DNA of 64,000 bases, taken from JTS-RE37 sp963756115. Its GTDB lineage: Bacteria > Bacteroidota > Bacteroidia > Flavobacteriales > Flavobacteriaceae. The first letter of the stretch is position 1; each line of letters begins with the position of its first letter. Position numbers and translations under genes: made by a program. Shown in pieces: positions 52,845-62,317 of the stretch. Location of the stretch: positions 620,001-684,000 of the forward strand of contig CAVWMN010000010.1 of assembly GCA_963756115.1 (NCBI GenBank). The letters run 5' to 3'. A model generated the notes under the pieces. It ran no database searches and was not told where the DNA came from. It saw only the letters and a list, made by a program, of their open reading frames with translations.

Positions 52845-53753
52845 ATGCGCATGCAACTTCTGGCCTATATTCTTTCCTACCCTTTTTTATGGCTTATTTC
52901 CAGGCTGCCCTACCGGCTCTTCTATGCTTTTTCTGATGGTGTTTTCCTGCTGGTTTACTACGTTATCCGATATCGCCGGAAGACTGTTTACCACAACCTT
53001 ACCCTGGCGTTTCCCCTTAAAACGGATGCAGAGATCAACCATATCCACAAATCGTTTTACCGCCACATGTGCGATGTGTTCCTGGAAATGGTAAAAACCA
53101 TGGGCCTCAGCCGGGAAACAGTCAGAGAGCGTTTCAAGGTTACCAATATCGAGGTGCTGCAGGAAATAGAGAAATCGAAAAGCGTGCTGTTGGTATGTTC
53201 CCATTATGCCAATTGGGAGTGGATCGTCAGCATCAATAACTACCTTGATTCCACAGGGTATGCAGTATATCAAAAGGTTTCGAATCCCTATTTTGAACGG
53301 CTTATCACCCGGATGCGGAAACGGTGGAACAGCATCCCGATCTCCCAGAAGGAAACCGTTAAAACAGTGATCCTCAACGAGCAAAACAATATCCGGGCGG
53401 TATATGGTTTGGTCAGTGACCAGTCGCCCCAGGTACACCCCAATCAATACTGGAGTCCCTTCATGGGCGTTACCGTTCCCATATTCAACGGCTATGAGGC
53501 GCTCGCCCGGAAACTCGATCTTGCCGTTGTTTTTCTGAAGGTCACCCAACCCCGCAGGGGATACTATGAAGCTTCCCTTGTCCCTATTACGCTTTCCGGT
53601 AAAAAAACGGCCCCGCACGCGATCACTGAACAATTCCTCCGCCTTGTGGAAATGCAGATCCGGGAACGACCGGAATTGTACCTCTGGACCCACCGGCGCT
53701 GGAAACACCGCAAAAAAGCCCCAAAAGAAATTTTATCGGCAGACCGGGCCTGA
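52845..53753 (+). CDS. LpxL/HtrB-family lysophospholipid/lipid A acyltransferase
   Basis: 302 residues from the ATG at 52845 (a second ATG follows at 52851). The N-terminal hydrophobic helix is LLAYILSYPFLWLISRLPY. The active-site motif is VCSHYANWEWIV (HxxxxE), and a second block is LVSDQSPQVHPNQYWSPFMG. Family members transfer secondary acyl chains to lipid A precursors at the inner leaflet of the inner membrane; some act on ornithine or other lipids. It is monocistronic with a TATATTTG promoter. Confidence 0.87.
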   Translation: MRMQLLAYILSYPFLWLISRLPYRLFYAFSDGVFLLVYYVIRYRRKTVYHNLTLAFPLKTDAEINHIHKSFYRHMCDVFLEMVKTMGLSRETVRERFKVTNIEVLQEIEKSKSVLLVCSHYANWEWIVSINNYLDSTGYAVYQKVSNPYFERLITRMRKRWNSIPISQKETVKTVILNEQNNIRAVYGLVSDQSPQVHPNQYWSPFMGVTVPIFNGYEALARKLDLAVVFLKVTQPRRGYYEASLVPITLSGKKTAPHAITEQFLRLVEMQIRERPELYLWTHRRWKHRKKAPKEILSADRA

Positions 53754-53764
53754 ATCAGGCCCGG
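53744..53764 (+). terminator. Hairpin overlapping the stop of the acyltransferase gene
   Basis: CCGGGCCTGA and TCAGGCCCGG form a perfect stem with a one-base centre in the 21-base palindrome, covering the stop codon. The downstream TGTATTTTA is only partly T-rich, so termination strength is uncertain. Confidence 0.5.
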
Positions 53765-53870
53765 AACCTGTATTTTAGTAACTTTCCCATTGCGATACTG
53801 GGGATAACCCTATAGAAATCAAGCGATGCACACGGAAGTGCGATCCTAATCTTTATTTCATTGACCGGCT

Positions 53871-56024
53871 ATGCTGCTAAAAAAGATGCTCCTGATACTG
53901 ATCTCCATCCTTTGCTCCTGCCAACTGACAGCGGAGGATGGCTACCGACTCTGGCTCCGGTATGACCGGATAGAAAATGAATCCGTACGGGCTGACTACC
54001 TCAGGGCAATCCGGTTTGTCTCTGTTGACGGGGAATCGCCGGTATTGGATGCTGCCCGGAAGGAATTAGCAGCCGGGCTTTCGGGCCTGTTGGGTAAGGC
54101 GATATCCCAAAAACCAACTAAAACCGGCAGGGGCCTCTATCTCGGGATAGTTGGGAAAACGGGTTTCGCTGAGCCGGATATCTCCCCGGGAGAAAGAAAT
54201 AGCCTGAAGTCGGAAGGTTTTATGATCAAAGCGACCCCGGAAAGGATCCTCATTGCAGCCCTGGATGAGCAGGGCCTGTTGTATGGCGCCTTTCATATTC
54301 TTAAGTTACTGCAACTGAACAAACCTCTGGACGGACTTTCGATAGTGGAAAACCCGCGGATCAGCCACAGGATCCTGAATCACTGGGATAACCTGGATGG
54401 GACGGTCGAGAGGGGGTATGCCGGGTTTTCCATTTGGAACTGGCACCAGCTCCCAACCTATATTGACCAGCGCTATATTGATTATGCCCGCGCGAATGCG
54501 TCAATCGGGATCAATGGGACGGTGGTTACCAATGTAAATGCAAATGCCCTGATCTTCAGGGCAGATTATTTGGAAAAAGCGGCCGCTTTGGCCGATGTAT
54601 TCAGGCCCTATGGGATAAAGCTATACCTCACAGCCCGCTTCAGTGCTCCTATGGAATTGGGTGGATTGGCAACGGCAGACCCGGAAGATGAGGAGGTCAG
54701 GGCCTGGTGGCACCGGAAAGTAGCAGAAATTTATAAGGTGATCCCGGATTTTGGCGGTTTTTTGGTCAAAGCCAATTCGGAAGGCCAGCCGGGACCGCAG
54801 GATTACGGGCGTGATCATGCCAGTGGTGCCAACCTGCTGGCAGATGCCGTCGCACCCTTTGGAGGGATCGTTATGTGGCGGGCATTCGTCTATAGCGAGG
54901 AGGCACCTGAAGACAGGGCGCTTCAGGCCTATAATGAGTTTGTACCGTTAGACGGCGCCTTTCATCCAAATGTCCTGATACAGGTGAAAAACGGCCCTAT
55001 CGATTTCCAGCCCCGGGAACCCATACACCCGCTTTTCGGGGCCATGCCAAAAACCCCGCTGATGCTCGAACTGCAGATAACCAAGGAATACCTTGGACAG
55101 GGGACCCATTTGGTTGGGTTGGCCACCATGTTCCGGGAAATATTGGATACGGATACGTTCCGGGATGGCAAGGGTACAACTGTTTCCAAAGTAGTGGAAG
55201 GAAAAAGTGAAGGACACAACCTATCCGGGATCGCCGGGGTTGCCAACATTGGAACCGCCAGGAACTGGACCGGGCACCACTTCGGGCAGGCCGACTGGTA
55301 CGCCTTTGGGCAGCTGGCCTGGGACCCGGGGCAATCGGTGGAAACAATTTATACGGACTGGGCGCAAATGACCTTTACCCACGACCCTGGGGCAGTGCAG
55401 GTAATCGTCAACCTGCTGACGCGGTCCTATGAGGCCTGCGTAAATTATATGACCCCCCTGGGGCTTCACCATATTATGGGAGCCGGCCATCATTACGGCC
55501 CCGGCCCCTGGGTAGATTCCCAATCCCGGCCCGACTGGAATTCCGTGTATTACCATAAGGCGGATACTGCCGGGGTTGGGTTTGACCGTACCCAAACCGG
55601 CAGCAATGCCCTTTCGCAATATGCTCCTGGATTCAGGGCACAGTATGAGGATGCAACCAGCTGCCCGCCCGAAGTCCTATTGTGGTTCCACCATGTAAGA
55701 TGGGACACCGTTATCAGTACGGGGAATACACTATGGGAGGAACTTTGCCTGCGCTATCATAAAGGGGCCTCCGCTGTAACTGATTTTAAGCAGCAATGGC
55801 ACGGGATTGAGAATTCCATTGACAGGGAACGCCATAAAGAAGTACTGATGCACCTAACCATCCAGGAAATGGAGGCAAAATGGTGGCGCGATGCTTGCCT
55901 CTCCTATTTTCAGTCCTTCTCCAAAATGGAAATACCAAAAAAGCTCGGGCAACCGGAACACAGCCTGGAATACTACCAATCGCTTTCATTTCCGTATGCC
56001 CCGGGAATCCGACCCAGGTGGTAA
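53871..56024 (+). CDS. GH67 alpha-glucuronidase
   Basis: 717 residues with a signal sequence (MLLILISILCSCQLTAED; a possible lipobox around CSC). The N-terminal domain resembles the GH67 N-domain (LGIVGKTGFAE, LYGAFHILKLLQL). The catalytic barrel includes HRILNHWDNLDGTVERGYAG, GFLVKANSEGQPGPQDYGRDH with a catalytic acid, and VFYSEEA-like sequence. The C-terminal domain includes GAGHHYGPGPW. It removes 4-O-methyl-glucuronic acid from xylo-oligosaccharide ends, in the periplasm. No SusC/SusD or xylanase genes are near, so it is a stand-alone glycoside hydrolase here. The length is normal. Confidence 0.93.
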   Translation: MLLKKMLLILISILCSCQLTAEDGYRLWLRYDRIENESVRADYLRAIRFVSVDGESPVLDAARKELAAGLSGLLGKAISQKPTKTGRGLYLGIVGKTGFAEPDISPGERNSLKSEGFMIKATPERILIAALDEQGLLYGAFHILKLLQLNKPLDGLSIVENPRISHRILNHWDNLDGTVERGYAGFSIWNWHQLPTYIDQRYIDYARANASIGINGTVVTNVNANALIFRADYLEKAAALADVFRPYGIKLYLTARFSAPMELGGLATADPEDEEVRAWWHRKVAEIYKVIPDFGGFLVKANSEGQPGPQDYGRDHASGANLLADAVAPFGGIVMWRAFVYSEEAPEDRALQAYNEFVPLDGAFHPNVLIQVKNGPIDFQPREPIHPLFGAMPKTPLMLELQITKEYLGQGTHLVGLATMFREILDTDTFRDGKGTTVSKVVEGKSEGHNLSGIAGVANIGTARNWTGHHFGQADWYAFGQLAWDPGQSVETIYTDWAQMTFTHDPGAVQVIVNLLTRSYEACVNYMTPLGLHHIMGAGHHYGPGPWVDSQSRPDWNSVYYHKADTAGVGFDRTQTGSNALSQYAPGFRAQYEDATSCPPEVLLWFHHVRWDTVISTGNTLWEELCLRYHKGASAVTDFKQQWHGIENSIDRERHKEVLMHLTIQEMEAKWWRDACLSYFQSFSKMEIPKKLGQPEHSLEYYQSLSFPYAPGIRPRW

Positions 56025-56027
56025 GCT

Positions 56028-57416
56028 TCAGATCCCGGCGATGTCCTTGATTTCCGAAATGATCCGGTCCGCCAGGCTATCGGCTTCAGGCTGGCTTTCG
56101 GCTTCGGTATAAATCCTGATGATCGGCTCTGTATTGGATTTTCTGAGATGGACCCAGTTTTCGGGAAAATCGATCTTTACGCCGTCAATGGTAGTGATCT
56201 CATCGTGTTTGTATTTGGATTCCATTGCCTTTAAAATTCCGTCAACATCCAGTCCCGGTGTAAGCTCGATCTTTTTCTTACTCATAAAATATCCCGGGTA
56301 GCTATCGCGTAGTTCCTGTACCGTGCCTCCCCTTTCGGCCATCAGCATCAGGAATAATGCAGTGCCCACCAGTGAGTCCCGGCCATAATGGCTGGCAGGA
56401 TATATAATGCCACCATTGCCTTCCCCCCCGATCACAGCATTAACTTCTTTCATCCTGGCTACCACATTGACCTCCCCGACAGCAGCTGCACTATACGTAC
56501 CACCGTGTTTTTGGGTAATATCCCGCAAAGCCCTCGAAGACGACAGATTTGAAACGGTATTTCCTGGGGTTTTCCCTAAAACATAGTCTGCACAGGCAAC
56601 CAGGGTGTATTCTTCCCCGAACATTTCCCCCGTATTGCTGATAAATGCCAACCGGTCTACATCCGGGTCCACTACGATCCCAAGATCTGCCTTTTGGCTG
56701 ACCACCAATTTGCAGATGTCCCCTAGATGTTCTTTCAGCGGTTCCGGGTTATGCGGAAAATGGCCCGTGGGATCACAGTATAGCTCAATAACCTCCACGC
56801 CGAGGGCACGGAGCAGTTTGGGGATAGCAATTCCGCCGGTGGAATTGACACCATCTACCACAACCTTAAAACCGGCCTTTGCGATGGTATCGGCGTCGAC
56901 CAGGTCCAGGTTTAACACTTCATCTACATGGATATCCATATAGGCATCATTACGCGTAATGGCACCCAGGTTGTCCACTTCGGCAAAAACAAAATTTTCC
57001 TGTTCCGCAAGTTCCAGTATCACTGCCCCCTGGGCAGCATTGAGGAACTCCCCTTTTTCGTTTAAGAGTTTTAACGCATTCCATTGTTTTGGATTATGAC
57101 TGGCTGTTAAAATAATACCGCCATCTGCTTTCTCCATGGGTACCGCAATTTCCACCGTAGGGGTGGTGGAAAGGTCCAGGTCAATAATCTCGATCCCCAG
57201 CGCCACCAGGGTGGAGGCCACCAGGTTTTGAACCATTTCACCGGACAGGCGTGCATCCCGGCCTATAACCACCTTCAGTTGGGATTTTTTGGAATACGAT
57301 CGCAACCAGGTACCATAAGCAGCGGCAAATTTAACTGTGTCTACAGGTGTCAGGTTCTCCCCTGGCCTTCCCCCTATAGTGCCCCGGATCCCGGAAATAG
57401 ATTTTATCAAAGTCAT
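56028..57416 (-). CDS. glmM: Phosphoglucosamine mutase-type phosphohexomutase
   Basis: 462 residues. The phosphoserine loop is ILTASHNPKQWNALK with Ser106, the Mg site is VVDPDVDRLAF, and the sugar-binding loop is GGEGNGGIIYP. It converts glucosamine-6-phosphate to glucosamine-1-phosphate for peptidoglycan and lipid A. The GEGNGG loop is typical of Bacteroidota GlmM-like enzymes rather than the PMM/PGM type, but substrate is inferred. It converges on the alpha-glucuronidase gene with only 3 bases between, and has a TATATTTG promoter. Confidence 0.85.
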   Translation of the reverse strand: MTLIKSISGIRGTIGGRPGENLTPVDTVKFAAAYGTWLRSYSKKSQLKVVIGRDARLSGEMVQNLVASTLVALGIEIIDLDLSTTPTVEIAVPMEKADGGIILTASHNPKQWNALKLLNEKGEFLNAAQGAVILELAEQENFVFAEVDNLGAITRNDAYMDIHVDEVLNLDLVDADTIAKAGFKVVVDGVNSTGGIAIPKLLRALGVEVIELYCDPTGHFPHNPEPLKEHLGDICKLVVSQKADLGIVVDPDVDRLAFISNTGEMFGEEYTLVACADYVLGKTPGNTVSNLSSSRALRDITQKHGGTYSAAAVGEVNVVARMKEVNAVIGGEGNGGIIYPASHYGRDSLVGTALFLMLMAERGGTVQELRDSYPGYFMSKKKIELTPGLDVDGILKAMESKYKHDEITTIDGVKIDFPENWVHLRKSNTEPIIRIYTEAESQPEADSLADRIISEIKDIAGI

Positions 57417-57436
57417 ATGCAGGTTTCAAGTTTTTG

Positions 57437-57444
57437 CAAATATA
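57437..57444 (-). promoter_or_regulatory. Candidate -7 element TATATTTG for glmM
   Basis: Minus-strand TAnnTTTG match 20 bases before the ATG at 57416. Confidence 0.5.
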
Positions 57445-57505
57445 CAGGTCTGCAGTCAATCCTATGTCCCGAATTAGTATTTTCGAAGTTTGAACGATCC
57501 GGCAA

Positions 57506-58096
57506 ATGAACTACCTCGCGCATATTTACCTATCTTTTGGGGATGATGAGATTACCCTGGGCAATTTTATGGCAGACAGTATCCGGGGCAATAAATATAA
57601 ACACTACCCGGAACGTATCCGGCAGGGCATTATACTGCACCGGGCAATCGACACCTTTACCGATACGCATCCAATCCCTAAGATCAGCAGCAAACGCCTG
57701 CATGTAAATTACAGCCACTACAGCAGGGTGATAGTCGATATATTCTACGACCATTTTCTGGCCAAAAACTTTAACCTGTATTCAGAAGTACCCTTGGATG
57801 TATATGTAGCCCGGTTCTATGAGCTGTTGCGACAAAATTATTCCTTTATGCCCCCAAGGATACAGCATATGATGCCATACCTGATCGGGGATAACTGGCT
57901 TTTGAGCTATGCCTCGCTGGAAGGCATAGCCAGCGTACTGCAAGGGATGAACCGGCGTACACGCAACCTGTCCGGGATGGATGTTGCTATCCTGGATTTG
58001 CAGGATCACTATGGAAAATTTGAAAAGGAGTTTGCAGATTTTTTTGAAGAGCTACTGTTGTTCTCAAAAATTGAATTCCGGAAACTGGGGCTGTAA
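57506..58096 (+). CDS. Acyl carrier protein phosphodiesterase (AcpH-like)
   Basis: 196 residues. MNYLAHIYLSFGDDEITLGN and FMADSIRGNKY, then GIILHRAIDTFTDTHP, match the AcpH family, whose HD-like fold removes 4'-phosphopantetheine from holo-ACP. DHFLAKNF and the conserved VDIFYDHF are also present. It recycles ACP cofactor in the cytoplasm. The window also encodes a dedicated ACP at 15573, but this gene is far from it. It diverges from glmM. A 41-codon frame follows by one base. Confidence 0.88.
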   Translation: MNYLAHIYLSFGDDEITLGNFMADSIRGNKYKHYPERIRQGIILHRAIDTFTDTHPIPKISSKRLHVNYSHYSRVIVDIFYDHFLAKNFNLYSEVPLDVYVARFYELLRQNYSFMPPRIQHMMPYLIGDNWLLSYASLEGIASVLQGMNRRTRNLSGMDVAILDLQDHYGKFEKEFADFFEELLLFSKIEFRKLGL

Positions 58097-58097
58097 T

Positions 58098-58223
58098 ATG
58101 GATCCAACCGTACAAAACGGAAATCTTCCTGTTAAGCTTCCGGCGGACATGACGGACAGACTCCTGTATATTTTCACTTTGGAACAGGCATATCCCCGGT
58201 TTTACGCCGATGAGTATAGATGA
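58098..58223 (+). CDS. Possible 41-aa small protein after the ACP phosphodiesterase gene
   Basis: The frame starts one base after the acpH-like stop (TAATATG) and encodes MDPTVQNGNLPVKLPADM, then RLLYIFTLEQAYPRFYADEY. No family is recognised and no signal peptide is present. The close spacing suggests coupled translation, but a frame this short may be chance. Confidence 0.25.
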   Translation: MDPTVQNGNLPVKLPADMTDRLLYIFTLEQAYPRFYADEYR

Positions 58224-58253
58224 TAATTTCATGGGAGGGTTCTCTGGTTTGGA

Positions 58254-59117
58254 TTGTATCAGAATTACCAAACTTTTCCAAGAAAAATTAGTCCGATCAG
58301 GTTGGTCATGATGGGGATCTTCCTGAGCCTTCTCAATTGTAGTAAGGAACCTTTGGCAGCAGAATCGTCACAATCCCTGCTGGGAAAATCTGCAAATAAA
58401 CCCGAAATAAAAAGTGACACCAAGGCCCAGACGTACTACGGGCCTCAAATGAGCATCGGAAACGGGAAAGTACGCTCTTGGATCCGTATCTGCAAAGATG
58501 GCCTGCCCGAAGAAATTGGGGTTGAACTGAACGCCAAAGCCCTGGAAGGCCTGCCCACTTCAGGGGAGCATTTATCCATGGTACTGCCATTCCATATCAA
58601 GGCCAAGGAGGTTACCCCGTTCGATCATGTCTATTTTAATTGGAATCCTGCCGGACATGAGCCACCAGGGGTTTTTGACGTTCCACATTTTGACGTGCAT
58701 TTCACATGGGTCAGCGTAGAAGAAAGAGAAGCGATCCCTGCCTGGACGGAAGGGGAAATTGATGCCAAATTCAATAATTATCCTCCACCTGAATACCTGC
58801 CTGCAGATTACTTTACACCTCCCGGCGCGGCCACAGCAGAACCAGCAATGGGGAAACACTGGTTGCCCAACAACCTCCCCGACCTGTTGCCCTTTACCAA
58901 TGTCATCCTATACGGGTCATACGATGGGAAGGTATTGTTTGAAGAACCTATGGACACCTGGGCCTTCCTCAATAGCAGGGAATCGTTTACCCAGCCGTTT
59001 TCCCAGCCGGAAAAATTCCAGGAATCTTCCTATTATCCCACCACTTACAATGTATATTTTAAGAATGGGAAGCACTATATCACGCTGAGTGATTTTGTCT
59101 GGCGCGACGCCGATTAG
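58254..59117 (+). CDS. DUF5602-type lipoprotein
   Basis: 287 residues if a TTG at 58254 is used, which gives basic residues before the signal helix (MGIFLSLLNC lipobox). The ATG at 58308 gives 269 residues but a signal without positive charge, so the TTG is plausible. Mature sequence: MSIGNGKVRSWIRICKDGLP, then FNWNPAGHEPPGVFDVPHFD and HFTWVSVEERE, the DUF5602 (TTHB210-like) pattern. The function is unknown; conserved His and Asp residues could bind metal. It ends in a strong terminator. Confidence 0.75.
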   Translation: MYQNYQTFPRKISPIRLVMMGIFLSLLNCSKEPLAAESSQSLLGKSANKPEIKSDTKAQTYYGPQMSIGNGKVRSWIRICKDGLPEEIGVELNAKALEGLPTSGEHLSMVLPFHIKAKEVTPFDHVYFNWNPAGHEPPGVFDVPHFDVHFTWVSVEEREAIPAWTEGEIDAKFNNYPPPEYLPADYFTPPGAATAEPAMGKHWLPNNLPDLLPFTNVILYGSYDGKVLFEEPMDTWAFLNSRESFTQPFSQPEKFQESSYYPTTYNVYFKNGKHYITLSDFVWRDAD

Positions 59118-59124
59118 CCGACTG

Positions 59125-59156
59125 AAAGGGTTGCTGCAATAGCAACCCTTTTTTTT
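59125..59156 (+). terminator. Strong rho-independent terminator after the DUF5602 gene
   Basis: AAAGGGTTGCT (59125-59135) pairs perfectly with AGCAACCCTTT (59141-59151), loop GCAAT, followed by a run of T residues. Confidence 0.92.
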
Positions 59157-59288
59157 GCCCCATGTAACCCATCCGCTGGGAACCGTATTACCAACAGATG
59201 TACCTATCCGGGGTTTTATCATTTTACAGAAAAATGCTTTCCATCGGATTTATGAGAATTACTTACCTTTTCCAAAAAACAGAAACCA

Positions 59289-60975
59289 ATGTTTAAAGCG
59301 TGCTTTATTGTCCTCTTGCTGGTATGCCTGATCCATTGCACCCCTAAACCAGCGATGCCGACAGGGCTGGTAACGAATACGGCGATGGTAGTCTCAGCAC
59401 GGGAAGAGGCATCCGGGATTGGGGCTGATATCCTGAAAAAAGGAGGAAACGCCTTTGATGCCATGATCGCTAATGAACTGGCTCTCGCCGTGGCCTACCC
59501 ATTTGCCGGGAACCTGGGCGGGGGTGGATTTATGGTATATAGAAAACATACCGGCGATATAGGGGCCCTGGATTACAGGGAAAAAGCACCCCTTGCTGCC
59601 CATAAGGATATGTACCTGGATTCCCTTGGGAATGTGGTCCCGGGAAAGAGTATGGAAGGGGCCACGGCCGTGGGTGTACCCGGCACCATCGCCGGAATTT
59701 TTGAGGTGCACCGGAAATTTGGTTCCCTTCCTATCGCTGAAATCATGGAACCTGTTATCGCCCTGGCCGAAAGGGGGGTTGTCGTAACTCCGAAACAGGC
59801 TGCACGGCTGGAACGTTACCGGGATACCATCATAAAAGTCAATGGTGACAGTACCGTATTTTCCTCGGGTTGCAGGGCCTGGGATACCATTAAATATGCA
59901 GCGCTGGCCCAAACGCTCTGGCGAATTTCCAGGAATGGACGCGATGAGTTTTACAAAGGGGAGACTGCCAGGAAACTGGCTGCTTTCGTCCAGGAAGCAG
60001 GGGGTTATCTGACAGCGGAAGACCTGTTGCGCTATGAAGCAGTATGGCGCCAACCGATTATCTTCGGTTATAAAGACCTCCGGATCATTTCCATGTCCCC
60101 TCCCAGCAGTGGAGGTGCAACCCTAAACCAGATCTTTAAAATGATCGAACCTTTTGACCTGTCCGGATATGGTCACAATTCCCTGAGAAGCATCCAGGTA
60201 TTTACGGAGGCTGCCCGGCGTGCCTATGCAGACCGGAATTATTTTCTGGGGGATCCGGATTTTGTGGATATTCCCCTGGATGTGATCCTGAGTAAATCCT
60301 ATTTAAAAAACAGGATGGAAGGTTTTTCATTCGAACATGCCACGCCATCCGCGGAAGTGATACACGGTTATGTGCAGGTAGTGGAAAGCAGGGAAACCAC
60401 CCACTATTCCATCATCGATGCTGAAGGGAATGCTGTTTCAGCCACCACTACCCTGAACGGTGCTTACGGCTCCAAACTCTATTCGGAGGAACTTGGATTT
60501 TTCCTTAACAATGAGATGGATGATTTTAGTGCCAAACCCGGGGTTCCCAATATGTTTGGACTAACCGGGGCAGAGGCGAACAGCATCGCAGCGGAGAAAA
60601 GAATGCTCAGCTCCATGACCCCGACCCTCGTGGAACGGGAAGGCAAGCTTTGGCTGGTAGTTGGGACACCGGGCGGGTCTTCGATCATAACCGCCGTTGC
60701 ACAGACCATTCTGAATGCATACGAATTTAACCTAAGTATGCAGGAATCCGTGAATGCACCCCGTTTTCACCACCAATGGATGCCCGATATACTGGTATTT
60801 GAAACAGCGGGTTTTCCGGATCGGTTAAAACAGGAATTACGATACTAAAGGTTACCAGATAAATGAGGAAAGAACGCCCATTATTGGCAAGGTGGATGCC
60901 ATCCGGGTACTACCCGATGGCAGGCTTGAAGGAGGCGCTGACAGGCGGGGTGATGATACTGCAGTTGGCTTTTAG
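59289..60975 (+). pseudogene. ggt: Gamma-glutamyltransferase gene with a frameshift near its 3' end
   Basis: The first frame (59289-60848) encodes 519 residues: lipobox LVCLIHC, FAGNLGGGGFM, the catalytic Thr370 at the autoprocessing site (ETTHYSIIDAEG) and GTPGGSSIITAVAQ. It stops at LKQELRY. Removing the T at 60846 continues in the same sense as KGYQINEERTPIIGKVDA and then RLEGGADRRGDDTAVGF, the expected family C-terminus, to a stop at 60975. The repaired length is 561. The enzyme hydrolyses or transfers gamma-glutamyl groups from glutathione-like peptides in the periplasm. The truncated form lacks the last C-terminal strands, so activity is uncertain; sequence error is possible. Confidence 0.87.
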
Positions 60976-61101
60976 GGATGCGTGTATTCAGGTATGGATA
61001 CAAGGTGCTTGCCTGTTGAAGGGGTGCAGCAGACAGCGGCTATGCCCTGAACGTGCCCGCGCCATCCCGACAGTGGTAAAAACCAGCTAGATTCTGACCA
61101 T

Positions 61102-61653
61102 CTACGGGTTTTCATTAGTGGCATCCCGTGCCAGTTTGGCTTCATCATCCATCTTGCCGATCGTTTTATCCAGGTAGAACAGGGATTCGCTGGTAGCATT
61201 TGGCCCCCCGGCTATCTTTAATTTATCCAGCAATCCCAGGACCATGGTCTCTTCCTCGATTTGTTCTTTCACAAACCACTGGGCAAAATTATAGGTAGCC
61301 CAGTCTTTTTGCTCCATGCTTAAATTTACGATCGCGTAGATTGCCGTAGTGTTATCCACCTCGTGCTGGAATACCTTTTCAAAGCATTCCTGAATGTTCC
61401 CGGGGTCGTTTGGAGGGGCCGGTAAAGCGGATATTTTAGCCCTTCCCCCCCGGTCCATGATGTATTGCATCACTTTCACCATATGGCTCCGTTCTTCCCC
61501 GGAATGCCGGAAAAGGAAGTCGGATATCCCGGCAAATCCCTCGCTGTCAGCCCACGTACCGTAGGACAAATAGATCTGGGCAGCTTCTGCCTCCTTCTGA
61601 AGTTGTTTGTTTAGAATTGCCTCGATCTCTGGTGATAATCTGTTTGTTTTCAT
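61102..61653 (-). CDS. Ferritin
   Basis: 183 residues, one four-helix bundle. Ferroxidase ligands are visible in KEAEAAQIYLSYGTWAD and RHSGEERSHMVKVMQ (Glu-Glu and His), with a later FVKEQIEEETMV for helix D. It is a non-haem bacterial ferritin (FtnA-like) that oxidises and stores iron as a 24-mer in the cytoplasm. Length is a little above E. coli FtnA (165), with an extra basic and acidic tail. No haem Met site is apparent. Confidence 0.94.
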   Translation of the reverse strand: MKTNRLSPEIEAILNKQLQKEAEAAQIYLSYGTWADSEGFAGISDFLFRHSGEERSHMVKVMQYIMDRGGRAKISALPAPPNDPGNIQECFEKVFQHEVDNTTAIYAIVNLSMEQKDWATYNFAQWFVKEQIEEETMVLGLLDKLKIAGGPNATSESLFYLDKTIGKMDDEAKLARDATNENP

Positions 61654-61876
61654 GTGGTATTGTGCTTATCCTTTCAGGTTGTATATTTGTTCGAAGGCCC
61701 AGCCCCGCTGCTTCAGTAAGGCTTATGGAATAGGAATACGGATACTGCCCGTTCCAACTGATTCTGCCTGAATTATTACGGGACAGACTCCTGCTGATAT
61801 TAGTATGTGAAAGCCATAATTGATTATATAAATGTAGCGAATGTAATGGACTGTTACGCAAAATATATTGACCATC

Positions 61877-62305
61877 ATGATCATAGAGATAGTGCGCCCC
61901 GGGGATCTTACCACGCGGTTCCAGGAACAGGTCCGGGAACTGTATAAACAACTCAACCCAACGATTTCCCAGGTAGGACTCCCGCAGATTATGGCCAGGG
62001 ACAGTGCTACCCTGATGGTTGTTTGCAGGGAGGGAGAACTACTCCTCGGACTGGCCCTGCTGGCGAGCTACACCGTAATTTCCGGCCACAAGGGGATGAT
62101 AGAAGATGTAGTGGTTGACACCTCCTACAGGGGTCTTGGGGTTGGGCGGAAGCTGATGAACAAATTGCTGGAGGAAGCCAGAAAAGAAGGATTGGATGAA
62201 GTACTGTTATTTACGGGCCATCACCGCGTTGTCGCCATCAATCTCTATAAAAGCCTTGGGTTTCAATTAAAAGAGAGCGGGCTGTATTTTTTAAAGTTAC
62301 ACTGA
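61877..62305 (+). CDS. GNAT-family N-acetyltransferase
   Basis: 142 residues from the ATG at 61877; a TTG three codons upstream is an alternative start. The acetyl-CoA loop VVVDTSYRGLGVGRKLMNKL is the GNAT motif A (R-G-x-G-x-G/A form), and HHRVVAINLYKSLGFQ is motif B. Substrates of such small GNAT proteins are unknown here. It is close (12 bases) to the 3' end of the convergent regulator gene and may be unrelated to it. Confidence 0.85.
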   Translation: MIIEIVRPGDLTTRFQEQVRELYKQLNPTISQVGLPQIMARDSATLMVVCREGELLLGLALLASYTVISGHKGMIEDVVVDTSYRGLGVGRKLMNKLLEEARKEGLDEVLLFTGHHRVVAINLYKSLGFQLKESGLYFLKLH

Positions 62306-62317
62306 CGGCTTTACGAA

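Noticed and set aside
52887..53708. Minus-strand frame of 273 codons
   Set aside because: Antisense to the acyltransferase, which has the HxxxxE motif and normal length.
53871..56024. A polysaccharide utilization locus around the alpha-glucuronidase
   Set aside because: No SusC/SusD, sulfatase, other glycoside hydrolase or hybrid sensor gene lies nearby.
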